This document shows positions 1 to 10,799 of a DNA stretch of 64,000 nucleotides, piece after piece (the stretch's first letter is position 1; each line of letters opens with the position of its first letter). Location of the stretch: positions 3,782,001 through 3,846,000 of the forward strand of contig NC_079886.1 of NCBI RefSeq assembly GCF_029227915.1, given 5' to 3'. Both the position numbers and the translations under genes were made by a program. Origin of the DNA: Hydractinia symbiolongicarpus (Eukaryota > Cnidaria > Hydrozoa > Anthoathecata > Hydractiniidae). Under the pieces are notes generated by a model. That model was given only the letters and a program-made list of their open reading frames with translations. It did not search any database and was not told the DNA's origin.

Positions 1-184
1 TAGCGATATTTTTCTGATATTACTAGGTTGTATCGCTTTTAACAGTGAAACGATTGACTGTGGGAATTATTTGAACTGATTTTGGACTTTAACTTTATAA
101 GTGTGATAATTGAGAAAATTGAACTCCAAGAAATAACAATGTTCTGAATTTGACATGATTGCTAGAACTCAGCGATTACACTGG

Positions 185-199
185 GCGCTGTGGTAGCGC
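185..199. other. Conserved GC-rich hairpin in each monomer (first copy)
   Basis: GCGCT, loop GTGGT, AGCGC: a perfect 5-bp inverted repeat around a 5-base loop, in the most GC-rich part of an otherwise AT-rich monomer. Two flanking G.T pairs could extend the stem in RNA. The same 15 bases recur in most monomers. Exceptions break one arm: GGTATCGC in a subset at 42-53 kb, GGTACCGC in monomers near 43.6, 45.8, 47.7 and 51.4 kb, and GGGCACTG near 20.8, 24.5 and 27.5 kb. Changes in the loop (GTGGC, GTAGT) leave the stem intact. A function is not established; it could be a structured element in a satellite transcript or a cruciform site. Confidence 0.6.
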
Positions 200-313
200 T
201 TCATTTAAAAATGCAGATAAATAAGTCATTTTATACTGTAGGACCAATCCTAGCTGTTATCGCACGCAGAAGAAATAGAGACAGTTTGAAAAACTACATT
301 TCATTGACTTTCT

Positions 314-343
314 AACGGTATCAGTCCGTTTCAGTTACAACGG
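314..343. other. AACGG-CCGTT-AACGG motif cluster in each monomer (first copy)
   Basis: Three copies of one 5-mer lie in alternating orientation: AACGG (314-318), CCGTT (326-330) and AACGG (339-343). The central CCGTT could pair with either neighbour, and TCAGT is also directly repeated at 321 and 331. In most monomers a further CCGTTA lies near position 254 (CTGTTA in this copy). TAACGG, CAACGG and the reverse complement CCGTTA fit the Myb-type core PyAAC(G/T)G from established knowledge. Many monomers carry ACAACAGTTG in place of the last AACGG, which still holds a CAACTG core in reverse. Binding is inference only. Confidence 0.4.
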
Positions 344-3300
344 TTGCGTCACATATTCGTACCAACATGTATTTAGCGATATTTTTCTGATATTACTATG
401 TTGTATCGCATTTAACAGTGAAACGATTGACTGTGGGAATTAATTGAACTGATTTTGGACTTTAACTTTATAAGTGTGATAATTGAGACAATTTGACTCC
501 AAGAAATAACAATGTTCTGAATTTGACATGATTGCTAGAGCTCAGCGATTACACTGGGCGCTGTGGTAGCGCTTCTTTCAAAAATGCAGATAAATAAGTC
601 ATTTTTTACTGTAGGACCAATCCTAGCTGTTATCGCACGCTGAAGAAAGAGAGACAGTTTCAAAATCTACATTTTATTGACTTTCTAACGGTATCAGTCC
701 GTTTCAGTTACAACGGTTGCGTCACATATTCGTACAAACATGTATTTAGCGATATTTTCTGATATTACTAGGTTGTATCGCTTTTAACAGTGAAACGATT
801 GACTGTGGGAATTAATTGAACTGATTTTGGACTTTAAATTTATAAGTGTGATAATTGAGACAATTGGACTCCAAGAAATAACAATGTTCTGAATTTGACA
901 TGATTGCTAGAGCTCAGCGATTACACTGGGCGCTGTGGCAGCGCTTCATTTAAAAAAGCAGATAAATAAGTCATTTTTTACTGTAGGACCAATCCTAGCT
1001 GTTATCGCACGCTGAAGAAATAGAGACAGTTTTAAAAACTACATTTCGTTGACTTTCTATCGGTATCAGTCCGTTTCTGTTACTACAGTTGCGTCACATA
1101 TTCGTACCAACATGTATTTAGCGATGTTTTTCTGATAATACTAGGTTGCCTCGCCTTAAACAGTGAAACGATTGACTGTGGGACTTAATTGAACTGATTT
1201 TGGACTGTGAGCTTACAAATGTGATGAATGAGACAATTGGACTCCATGAAATCACATTCTTCTTAAATTGGCATGATTGCAGGAACTCAGCGATTAAACA
1301 AGGCGCTGTGGTAGCGCTGCATTTAAAAATGTAGATAAATAACTCATTTTTTACTGTAGGACCAAACCTAGCCGTTATCGCACGCTGAAGAAATAAAAAC
1401 AGTTTCAAAAACTACATGTCATTGACTTTCTAACGGTATCAGTCCCTTTCAGTTACAACGGTTGCCTCACATATTCGTACCAACATGTATTTAGCGATAT
1501 TTTTCTGATATTACTAGGTTGCATCGCTTTTAACAGTGAGACGATTGACTGCAGGACTTACTTGATATGATTTTGGACTTTAACTTTATAAATGTGATAA
1601 TTGAAATAATTGGACTCCATGCAATAACATTCTTCTTAAATTGGCATGATTGACGGAACTGAGCGATAACACTAGGCGCTGTGGTAGCGCTTCATTTAAA
1701 AATGTAGATATATAAGTCATTTTTTACTGTAGGACCAATCCTAGCTGTTATCGCACGCTAAAGAAATAGAGACAGTTTCAAAAACTACATTTCATTGACT
1801 TTCTAACGGTATCAGTCCGTTTCTGTTACTACGGTTGCGTCACATATTCGTACCAACATGTATTTAGCGATGTTTTTCTGATAATACTACGTTGCATCGC
1901 TTTTAACAGTGAGACGATTGACTGCAGGACTTACTTGATATGATTTTGGACTTTAACTTTATAAATGTGATAATTGAAACAATTGGACTCCATGCAATAA
2001 CATTCTTCTTAAATTGGCATGATTGCCGGTACTCAGCGATTACACTGGGCGTTGTGGCAGCGCTTCATTTAAAAGTGTAGATATATTAGTCATTTTTTAC
2101 TGTGGGACCAATCCTAGCCGTTATCGCACGCTGAAGAAATTGAGACAGTTTCAAAAACTACATTTCATTGACTTTCCAACGGTATCAGTCCGTTTCAGTT
2201 ACAACGGTTGCGTCACATATTCGTACCAACATGTACTTAGCGATGTTTTTCTGATAATCCTTGGTTGCATCGCTTTTAACAGTGAGACGATTGACTGCAG
2301 GACTTACTTGAACTGATTCTGGACTTTAACTTTATAAATATGATAATTGGGACAATTGGACTCCATGCAATAACATTCTTCTTAAATTGGCATGATTGCC
2401 GGAACTCAGCGATTACACTGGGCGCTGTGGCAGCGCTTTATTTAAAAGTGTAGATATATTAGTCATTTTTTACTGTGGGACCAATCCTAGCCGTTATCGC
2501 ACGCTGAAGAAATTGAGACATTTTCAGAAACTACATTTCATTGACTTTCTAACGGTATCAGTCCGTTTCAGTTACAACGGTTGCGTGACATATTCGTACC
2601 AACATGTGGTTAGCGATATTTTTCTGATATTACTAGGTTGTATCGCTTTTAACAGTGAAACGATTGACTGTGGGAATTATTTGAACTGATTTTGGACTTT
2701 AACTTTATAAGTGTGATAATTGAGAAAATTGAACTCCAAGAAATAACAATGTTCTGAATTTGACATGATTGCTAGAACTCAGCGATTACACTGGGCGCTG
2801 TGGTAGCGCTTCATTTAAAAATGCAGATAAATAAGTCATTTTATACTGTAGGACAAATCCTAGCTGTTATCGCACGCAGAAGAAATAGAGACAGTTTCAA
2901 AAACTACATTTCATTGACTTTTTAACGGTATCAGTCCGTTTCAGTTACAACGGTTGCGTCACATATTCGTACCAACATGTATTTAGCGATATTTTTCTGA
3001 TATTACTAGGTTGTATCGCATTTAACAGTGAAACGATTGACTGTGGGAATTAATTGAACTGATTTTGGACTTTAACTTTATAAGTGTGATAATTGAAACA
3101 ATTGGACTCCAAGAAATAACAATGTTCTGAATTTGACATGATTGCTAGAGCTCAGCGATTACACTGGGCGCTGTGGTAGCGCTTCTTTTAAAAATGCAGA
3201 TAAATAAGTCATTTTTTTCTGTAGGACCAATCCTAGCTGTTATCGCACGCTGAAGAAAGAGAGACAGTTTCAAAATCTACATTTCATTGACTTTCTAACG

Positions 3301-3356
3301 GTATCAGTCCGTTTCAGTTACAACGGTTGCGTCACATATTCGTACCAACATGTGTT

Positions 3357-4871
3357 TAGCGATATTTTTCTGATATTACTAGGTTGTATCGCTTTTAACA
3401 GTGAAACGATTGACTGTGGGAATTATTTGAACTGATTTTGGACTTAAACTTTATAAGTGTGATAATTGAGAAAATTGAACTCCAAGAAATAACAATGTTC
3501 TGAATTTGACATGATTGCTAGAACTCAGCGATTACACTGGGCGCTGTGGTAGTGCTTCATTTAAAAATGCAGATAAATAAGTCATTTTATACTGTAGGAC
3601 CAATCCTAGCTGTTATCGCACGCAGAAGAAATAGAGACAGTTTGAAAAACTACATTTCATTGACTTTCTAACGGTATCAGTCCGTTTCAGTTACAACGGT
3701 TGCGTCACATATTCGTACCAACATGTATTTAGCGATATTTTTCTGATGTTACTATGTTGTATCGCATTTAACAGTGAAACGATTGACTGTGGGAATTAAT
3801 TGAACTGATTTTGGACTTTAACTTTATAAGTGTGATAATTGAGACAGTTTGACTCCAAGAAATAACAATGTTCTGAATTTGACATGATTGCTAGAGCTCA
3901 GCGATTACACTGGGCGCTGTGGTAGCGCTTCTTTTAAAAATGCAGATAAATAAGTCATTTTTTACTGTAGGACCAATCCTAGCTGTTATCGCACGCTGAA
4001 GAAAGAGAGACAGTTTCAAAATCTACATTTCATTGACTTTCTAACGGTATCAGTCCGTTTCAGTTACAACGGTTGCGTCACATATTCGTACAAACATGTA
4101 TTTAGCGATATTTTCTGATATTACTTGGTTGTATCGCTTTTAACAGTGAAACGATTGACTGTGGGAATTAATTGAACTGATTTTGGACTTTAAATTTATA
4201 AGTGTGATAATTGAGACAATTGGACTCCAAGAAATAACAATGTTCTGAATTTGACATGATTGCTAGAGCTCAGCGATTACACTGGGCGCTGTGGCAGCGC
4301 TTCATTTAAAAAAGCAGATAAATAAGTCATTTTTTACTGTAGGACCAATCCTAGCTGTTATCGCACGCTGAAGAAATAGAGACAGTTTTAAAAACTACAT
4401 TTCGTTGACTTTCTATCGGTATCAGTCCGTTTCTGTTACTACAGTTGCGTCACATATTCGTACCAACATGTATTTAGCGATGTTTTTCTGATAATACTAG
4501 GTTGCCTCGCCTTAAACAGTGAAACGATTGACTGTGGGACTTAATTGAACTGATTTTGGACTGTGAGCTTACAAATGTGATGAATGAGACAATTGGACTC
4601 CATGAAATCACATTCTTCTTAAATTGGCATGATTGCAGGAACTCAGCGATTAAACAAGGCGCTGTGGTAGCGCTGCATTTAAAAATGTAGATAAATAACT
4701 CATTTTTTACTGTAGGACCAAACCTAGCCGTTATCGCACGCTGAAGAAATAAAAACAGTTTCAAAAACTACATGTCATTGACTTTCTAACGGTATCAGTC
4801 CGTTTCAGTTACAACGGTTGCCTCACATATTCGTACCAACATGTATTTAGCGATATTTTTCTGATATTACT
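3357..4871. repeat. Four-monomer block, second copy (pairs with 1-1515)
   Basis: Second copy of the block at 1-1515, nine monomers downstream. Differences seen include ACTTGGTTG against ACTAGGTTG in the third monomer. The last part of this block (from about 3884) is duplicated again 1,491 bp to the right, so the fourth-monomer type with GTTGCCTCGCC exists three times, at 1119, 4475 and 5966. Confidence 0.85.
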
Positions 4872-6810
4872 AGGTTGCATCGTCTTTAACACTGAAACGA
4901 TTGACTGTGGGAATTACTTGAACTGATTCTGGACTTTAACTTTATAAATATGATAATTGGGACAATTGGACTCCATGCAATAACATTCTTCTTAAATTGG
5001 CATGATTGACGGAACTGAGCGATAACACTAGGCGCTGTGGTAGCGCTTCATTTAAAAATGTAGATATATAAGTCATTTTTTACTGTGGGACCAATCCCAG
5101 CCGTTATCGCACGCTGAATAAATATAGACAGTTTTAAAAACTACATTTCGTTGACTTTCTATCGGTATCAGTCCGTTTCATTTACAACGGTTGCGTCACA
5201 TATTCGTACCAACATGTATTTAGCGATATTTTTCTGATATTACTAGGTTGTATCGCTTTTAACAGTGAAACGATTGACTGTGGGACTTAATTGAACTGAT
5301 TTTGGACTTTAACTTTATAAATGTGATAATTGAAACAATTGGACTCCATGAAATAACATTCTTCTTAAATTAGCATGATTGCTAGAGCTCAGCGATTACA
5401 CTGGGCGCTGTGGTAGCGCTTCTTTTAAAAATGCAGATAAATAAGTCATTTTTTACTGTAGGACCAATCCTAGCTGTTATCGCACGCTGAAGAAAGAGAG
5501 ACAGTTTCAAAATCTACATTTCATTGACTTTCTAACGGTATCAGTCCGTTTCAGTTACAACGGTTGCGTCACATATTCGTACAAACATGTATTTAGCGAT
5601 ATTTTCTGATATTACTTGGTTGTATCGCTTTTAACAGTGAAACGATTGACTGTGGGAATTAATTGAACTGATTTTGGACTTTAAATTTATAAGTGTGATA
5701 ATTGAGACAATTGGACTCCAAGAAATAACAATGTTCTGAATTTGACATGATTGCTAGAGCTCAGCGATTACACTGGGCGCTGTGGCAGCGCTTCATTTAA
5801 AAAAGCAGATAAATAAGTCATTTTTTACTGTAGGACCAATCCTAGCTGTTATCGCACGCTGAAGAAATAGAGACAGTTTTAAAAACTACATTTCGTTGAC
5901 TTTCTATCGGTATCAGTCCGTTTCTGTTACTACAGTTGCGTCACATATTCGTACCAACATGTATTTAGCGATGTTTTTCTGATAATACTAGGTTGCCTCG
6001 CCTTAAACAGTGAAACGATTGACTGTGGGACTTAATTGAACTGATTTTGGACTGTGAGCTTACAAATGTGATGAATGAGACAATTGGACTCCATGAAATC
6101 ACATTCTTCTTAAATTGGCATGATTGCAGGAACTCAGCGATTAAACAAGGCGCTGTGGTAGCGCTGCATTTAAAAATGTAGATAAATAACTCATTTTTTA
6201 CTGTAGGACCAAACCTAGCCGTTATCGCACGCTGAAGAAATAAAAACAGTTTCAAAAACTACATGTCATTGACTTTCTAACGGTATCAGTCCGTTTCAGT
6301 TACAACGGTTGCCTCACATATTCGTACCAACATGTATTTAGCGATATTTTTCTGATATTACTAGGTTGCATCGTCTTTAACACTGAAACGATTGACTGTG
6401 GGAATTACTTGAACTGATTCTGGACTTTAACTTTATAAATATGATAATTGGGACAATTGGACTCCATGCAATAACATTCTTCTTAAATTGGCATGATTGA
6501 CGGAACTGAGCGATAACACTAGGCGCTGTGGTAGCGCTTCATTTAAAAATGTAGATATATAAGTCATTTTTTACTGTGGGACCAATCCCAGCCGTTATCG
6601 CACGCTGAATAAATATAGACAGTTTTAAAAACTACATTTCGTTGACTTTCTATCGGTATCAGTCCGTTTCAGTTACAACGGTTGCGTCACATATTCGTAC
6701 CAACATGTATTTAGCGATATTTTTCTGATATTACTAGGTTGTATCGCTTTTAACAGTGAAACGATTGACTGTGGGACTTAATTGAACTGATTTTGGACTT
6801 TAACTTTAAA
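3884..6810. repeat. Tandem duplication of a 4-monomer unit, 1,491 bp
   Basis: Copy one is about 3884-5374 and copy two about 5375-6810, with an offset of exactly 1,491 bp. Monomers at 4103, 4475, 4848 and 5221 pair with 5594, 5966, 6339 and 6712. Shared private features are GCTAGAGCTCAG, the short GATATTTTCTG, CATCGTCTTTAACACTG and the odd CTGAATAAATATAGACAG. The junction is visible inside the monomer at 5221: its left part is of the CCATGAAATAACATTC type and it switches to the GCTAGAGCTC type at about 5381. The second copy stops matching at about 6808, where TTTAAAAGTGTG replaces TTTATAAATGTG. Confidence 0.9.
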
Positions 6811-7084
6811 AGTGTGATAATTTAGACAATTGGACTCCAAGAAATAACAATGTTCTGAATTTGACATGATTACTAGAACTCAGCGATTACACTGGGCGCT
6901 GTGGTAACGCTTCATTTAAAAATGCAGATAGATAAGTCATTTTTTACTGTAGGGCCAATCCTAGCTGTTATTGCACGCTGAAGAAATGGAGACAGTTTCA
7001 AAAACTACATTTTATTGACTTTCTAACGGTATCAGTCCGTTTCAGGTACAACGGTTGCGTCACATATTCGTACCAACATATATT
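6712..7084. repeat. Distinct monomer with a close sibling 30 kb away
   Basis: From about 6800 this monomer carries a set of private variants: TTTAAAAGTGTGATAA, GCAGATAGATAAG, AGGGCCAATCC, GAAGAAATGGAGAC, ACATTTTATTGAC and TTTCAGGTACAACGG. I find the same combination in only one other monomer, at 37043-37415. Its immediate neighbours do not match the neighbours of that copy. Confidence 0.8.
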
Positions 7085-7279
7085 TATCGATATTTTTCTG
7101 ATATTACTAGGTTGCCTCGCCTTAAACAGTGAAACGATGGACTGTGGGACTTATTTAAATTGATTTTGGACTGTGAGCTTACAAATGTGATGAATGAGAC
7201 AATTGGACTCTGACTTTCTATCGGTATCAGTCCGTTTCTGTTACTACAGTTGCGTCACATATTCGTACCAACATGTATT
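7085..7279. repeat. Truncated monomer, 195 bp (178-bp internal deletion)
   Basis: The unit begins TATCGATATT and runs normally to GACAATTGGACTC at about 7211, then jumps directly to TGACTTTCTATCGG. The missing part is monomer positions of about 127-304, including the hairpin. It is the only monomer of this size in the window. It belongs by sequence to the GTTGCCTCGCC type seen at 1119, 4475 and 5966. I see no clear microhomology longer than one or two bases at the junction. Confidence 0.92.
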
Positions 7280-10200
7280 TAGCAACGTTTTTCTGATATT
7301 TCTAGATTGCATCGCTTTTAACAGTGAAACGATTGAATGTGGGACTTAATTGAACTGATTTTGGACTTTGACTTTATAAATGCAATAATTGAGAGAATTG
7401 AACTCCAAGAAATAAAATTATTCTGAATTTGACATGATTGCTAGAACTCAGCGATTACACTGGGCGCTGTGGTAGCGCTTTATTTAAAAATGCAGATAAA
7501 TAAGTCATTTTTTACTGTAGGACCAATCCTAGCCGTTATCGCACGCTGAAGAATTACAGACAGTTTCAAAAACTACATTTCATTGACTTTCTAACGGTAA
7601 CAGTCCGTTTCAGTTACAACAGTTGCGTCAAATATTGGTACCAACATGTATTTAGCGATATTTTTCTGATATTACTAGGTTGCATCGCTTTTAACAGTGA
7701 AACGATTGACTGTGGGTCTTACTTGAACTGATTTTGGACTTTAACTTTATAAATGTGATAATTGAGACAATTGGACTCCATGCAATAACGTTCTTCTTAA
7801 ATTGGCATGATTGACGGAACTCAGCGATTACACTGAGCGCTGTGGTAGCGCTTTATTTAAAAATGTAGATATGTAAGTCATTTTTTACTGTGGGACCAAT
7901 CCTAACCGTTATCGCACGCTGAAGAAATACAGACAGTTTCAAAAACTACATTTCATTGACTTTCTAACGGTATCAGTCCGTTTCTGTTACAACGGTTGCG
8001 TCACATATTCGTACCAACATGTGTTAAGCGATATTTTTCTGATATTACTAGGTTGTATCGCTTTTAACAGTGAAACGATTGACTGTGGGACTTTATTGAA
8101 CTGATTTTGGATTTAACTTTATAAGTGTCATAATTGAGACAATTGAACTCCAAGAAACAACAATGTTCTGAATTTGACATGATTGCTAGAACTCAGCGAT
8201 TACATTGGGCGCTGTAGTAGCGCTTCATTTAAAAATGCAGATTAATAAGTCATTTTTTACTGTAGGACCAACCCTAGCTGTTATCGCCCGCTGAAAAAAT
8301 AGAGACAGTTTCGAAAACTGCATTTCATTGACTTTCTAACGGTATCAGTCCATTTCAGTTACAACGGTTGCGTCACATATTCGTACCAACATGTATTTAG
8401 CGATATTTTTCTGATATTACTAGGTTGTATCGCTTTTAACAGTGAAACGATTGACTGTGGGACCTAAATGAACTGATTTTGGACTGTGACCTTACAAATG
8501 TGATGAATGAGACAATTGGACTCCATGAAATAACATTCTTCTTAAATTGGCATGATTGCTGGAACTCAGCGGTTAAACAGGGCGCTGTGGTAGCGCTTTA
8601 TTTAAAAATGTAGATATATAAGTCATTTTTTACTGTGGGACCAATCCTAGCCGCTATCGCAAGCCGAAGAAGTTGAGACATTTTCGAAACTACATTTCAA
8701 TGATTTTCTAACGGTATCAGTCAGTTTCAGTTAGAACGCTTGGGTCACATTTTCGTACCAACATGTATTTAGCGATATTTTTTTGATATTACTAGGTTGC
8801 ATCGCTTTTAACAGTGAAACAATTGACTGTGGGTCTTACTTGAACTGATTTTGGACCTTAACTTTATAAATGTGATAATTGAGACAATTGGACTCCATGC
8901 AATAACGTTCTTCTTAAATTGGCATGATTGACGGAACTCAGCGATTACACTGAGCGCTGTAGTAGCGCTTTATTTAAAAATGTAGATATGTAAGTCATTT
9001 TTTACTGTAGGACCAATCCTAGCCGTTATCGCACGCTGAAGAAATTGAGACAGTTTCAAAAACCACATTTAATTGACTTTCTAACGGTGTCATCCCGTTT
9101 GAGTTATAACAGTTCGGTCACATTTTCGTACCAACATGTATTTAGCGACATTTTTCTGATATTACTAGGTTGTATCGCTTTTAACAGTGAAACGATTGAC
9201 TGTGGGACTTAATTGAACTGATTTTGGCCTTTAACTTTATATGTGTGATAACTGAGACAATTGAACTCCAAGAAATAACAATGTTCTGAATTTAACATGA
9301 TTGCTAGAACTCAGCGATTACACTGGGCGCTGTAGTAGCGCTTCATTTAAAAATGCAGATAAATAAGTCATTTTTTACTGTAGGACCAATCCTAGCTGTT
9401 ATCGCACGCTGAAGAAATTGAGACAGTTTCAAAAACTACATTTCATTGACTTTCTAACGGTATCAGTCCGTTTCAGTTACAACGGTTGTGTCACATATTC
9501 GTACCAACATGTATTTAGCGATATTTTTCTGATATTACTAGGTTGTATGGCTTTTAACAGTGAAACGATTGAATGTGGGACTTAATTGAACTGATTTTGG
9601 ACTTTAACTTCATAAATGCAATAATTGAGAGAATTGAACTCTCAGAAATAAAATTATTCTGAATTTGACATGATTGCTAGAACTCAGCGATTACACCGGG
9701 TGCTGTGGTAGCGCTTCATTTAAAAATGCAGATAAATAAGTCATTTTTTACTGTAGGAACAATCCTAGCCGTTATCGAACGCTGAAGAATTACAGACAGT
9801 TTCAAAAACTACATTTCATTGACTTTCTAACGGTATCAGTCCGTTTCAGTTACAACAGTTGCGTCAAATATTGGTACCAACATGTATTTAGCAATATTTT
9901 TCTGATATTACTAGGTTGCATCGCTTTTAACAGTGAAACGATTGACTGTGGGTCTTACTTGAACTGATTTTGGACTTTAACTTTATAAATGTGATAATTG
10001 AGACAATTGGACTCCATGCAATAACGTTCTTCTTAAATTGGCATGATTGACGGAACTCAGCGATTACACTGGGCACTGTGGTAGCGCTTTATTTAAAAAT
10101 GTAGATATGTAAGTCATTTGTTACTGTGGGACCAATCCTAGCCGTTATCGCACGCTGAAGAAATTGAGACAGTTTCAAAAACTACATTTCATTGACTTTC

Positions 10201-10799
10201 TAACGGTGTCAGCCTGTTTGAGTTATAACAGTTCGGTCACATTTTCGTACCAACATGTATTTAGCGATATTTTTCTGATATTACTAGGTTGCATCGCTTT
10301 TAACAGTGAAACGATTGACTGTGGGACTTAATTGAAATGATTTTGGACTGTGACCTTACAAATGTGAAGAATGAGACAATTGGACTCCATGAAATAACAT
10401 TCTCCTTAAATTGGCATGATTGCCGGTACTCAGCGATTACACTGGGCGCTGAGGTAGCGCTTTATTAAAAAAGGTAGATATGTAAGTCATTTTTTACTGT
10501 GGGACCAATCCTAGCCGTTATCGCACGCTGAAGAAATTGAGACAGTTTCAAAAACTAAATTTCATTGACTTTTTAACGGTGTCAGCCCGTTTGAGTTATA
10601 ACAGTTCGGTCACATTTTCGTACCAACATGTATTTAGCGATATTTTTCTGATATTACTAGGTTGCATCGCTTTTAACAGTGAAACGATTGACTGTGGGAC
10701 TTAATTGAAATGATTTTGGACTGTGACCTTACAAATGTGAAGAATGAGACAAATGGACTCCATGAAATAACATTCTCCTTAAATTGGCATGATTGCCGG
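7280..10799. repeat. Mixed monomers with a 6-monomer (2,236-bp) repeat spacing
   Basis: About nine monomers of mixed type. Those at 7280 and 7653 match those at 9516 and 9889 at an offset of 2,236 bp. They share TGCAATAATTGAGAGAATTG, AAATAAAATTATTCTG and ATATTGGTACC. The monomer beginning at 8398 has a right half of the diverged CGAAGAAGTTG type. Other monomers repeat features of the left domain (GTTCTGAATTTGAC) beside the CTTCTTAAATTGG form, so both forms interleave here. No gene or non-satellite sequence is present. Confidence 0.75.

Larger units (their letters stand above)
1..373. repeat. First monomer, used as the coordinate reference unit
   Basis: This unit runs from TAGCGAT to the last base before the next TAGCGAT at 374. 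Monomer positions used elsewhere in this annotation count from its first base. My by-eye consensus has 66 C, 72 G and 15 CpG in 373 bp. Runs of A or T (such as positions 9-13, 37-40, 205-211 and 229-234) alternate with two GC-richer islands, at about 161-200 and 251-270. This copy carries the variant GCTGTTAT at about 253 where most monomers have GCCGTTAT, and the GTTCTGAATTTGAC variant at about 142-155 that marks the left part of the array. Confidence 0.95.
1..1515. repeat. Four-monomer block, first copy (pairs with 3357-4871)
   Basis: Monomers starting at 1, 374, 747 and 1119 match those starting at 3357, 3730, 4103 and 4475, all at an offset of 3,356 bp (nine monomers). Shared private variants include ACTATGTTG (second monomer), the one-T-shorter GATATTTTCTG (third) and GTTGCCTCGCC with TGGACTGTGAGC (fourth). 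Homology breaks just inside the fifth monomer, where this copy has CAGTGAGACG and the other has CACTGAAACG. The first two monomers also resemble those at 2611 and 2984, so this block has been copied more than once. Confidence 0.85.

Noticed and set aside
91-105. TATA-like ACTTTATAAATG as a promoter in each monomer
   Set aside because: A single AT-rich match in a 63% A+T repeat, without initiator or other promoter context, is expected by chance. Transcription cannot be judged from sequence.
351-373. Possible CENP-B box at TTCGTACCAACATGT
   Set aside because: It fits TTCGnnnnA of the box core but lacks the required CGGG at the 3' side (ATGT instead). No better match was found on either strand in the consensus.
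1118-1408. Minus-strand open frame of 96 codons, identical at 4474-4764 and 5965-6255
   Set aside because: The three identical copies follow from the block and 4-monomer duplications in this region, not from conservation of a protein. The frame starts at TTG, lies across a monomer and overlaps the opposite-strand frame of the same repeat.
2023-2316. Recurrent plus-strand open frame of about 94-97 codons (also at 2396, 10793, 11912, 12285, 13404, 14144, 43542, 47642, 49506, 51370, 53233, 53980, 55099)
   Set aside because: It is one frame of the satellite monomer. It generally begins at TTG rather than ATG, is full length in only about a tenth of the 172 monomers, and is broken by stops or one-base indels in the rest. 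There is no sign of selection on codon positions and no known domain.
7200-7290. Insertion of a mobile element at the irregular unit near 7.2 kb
   Set aside because: The irregularity is a loss of 178 bp. No foreign sequence, terminal inverted repeat or target-site duplication is present.
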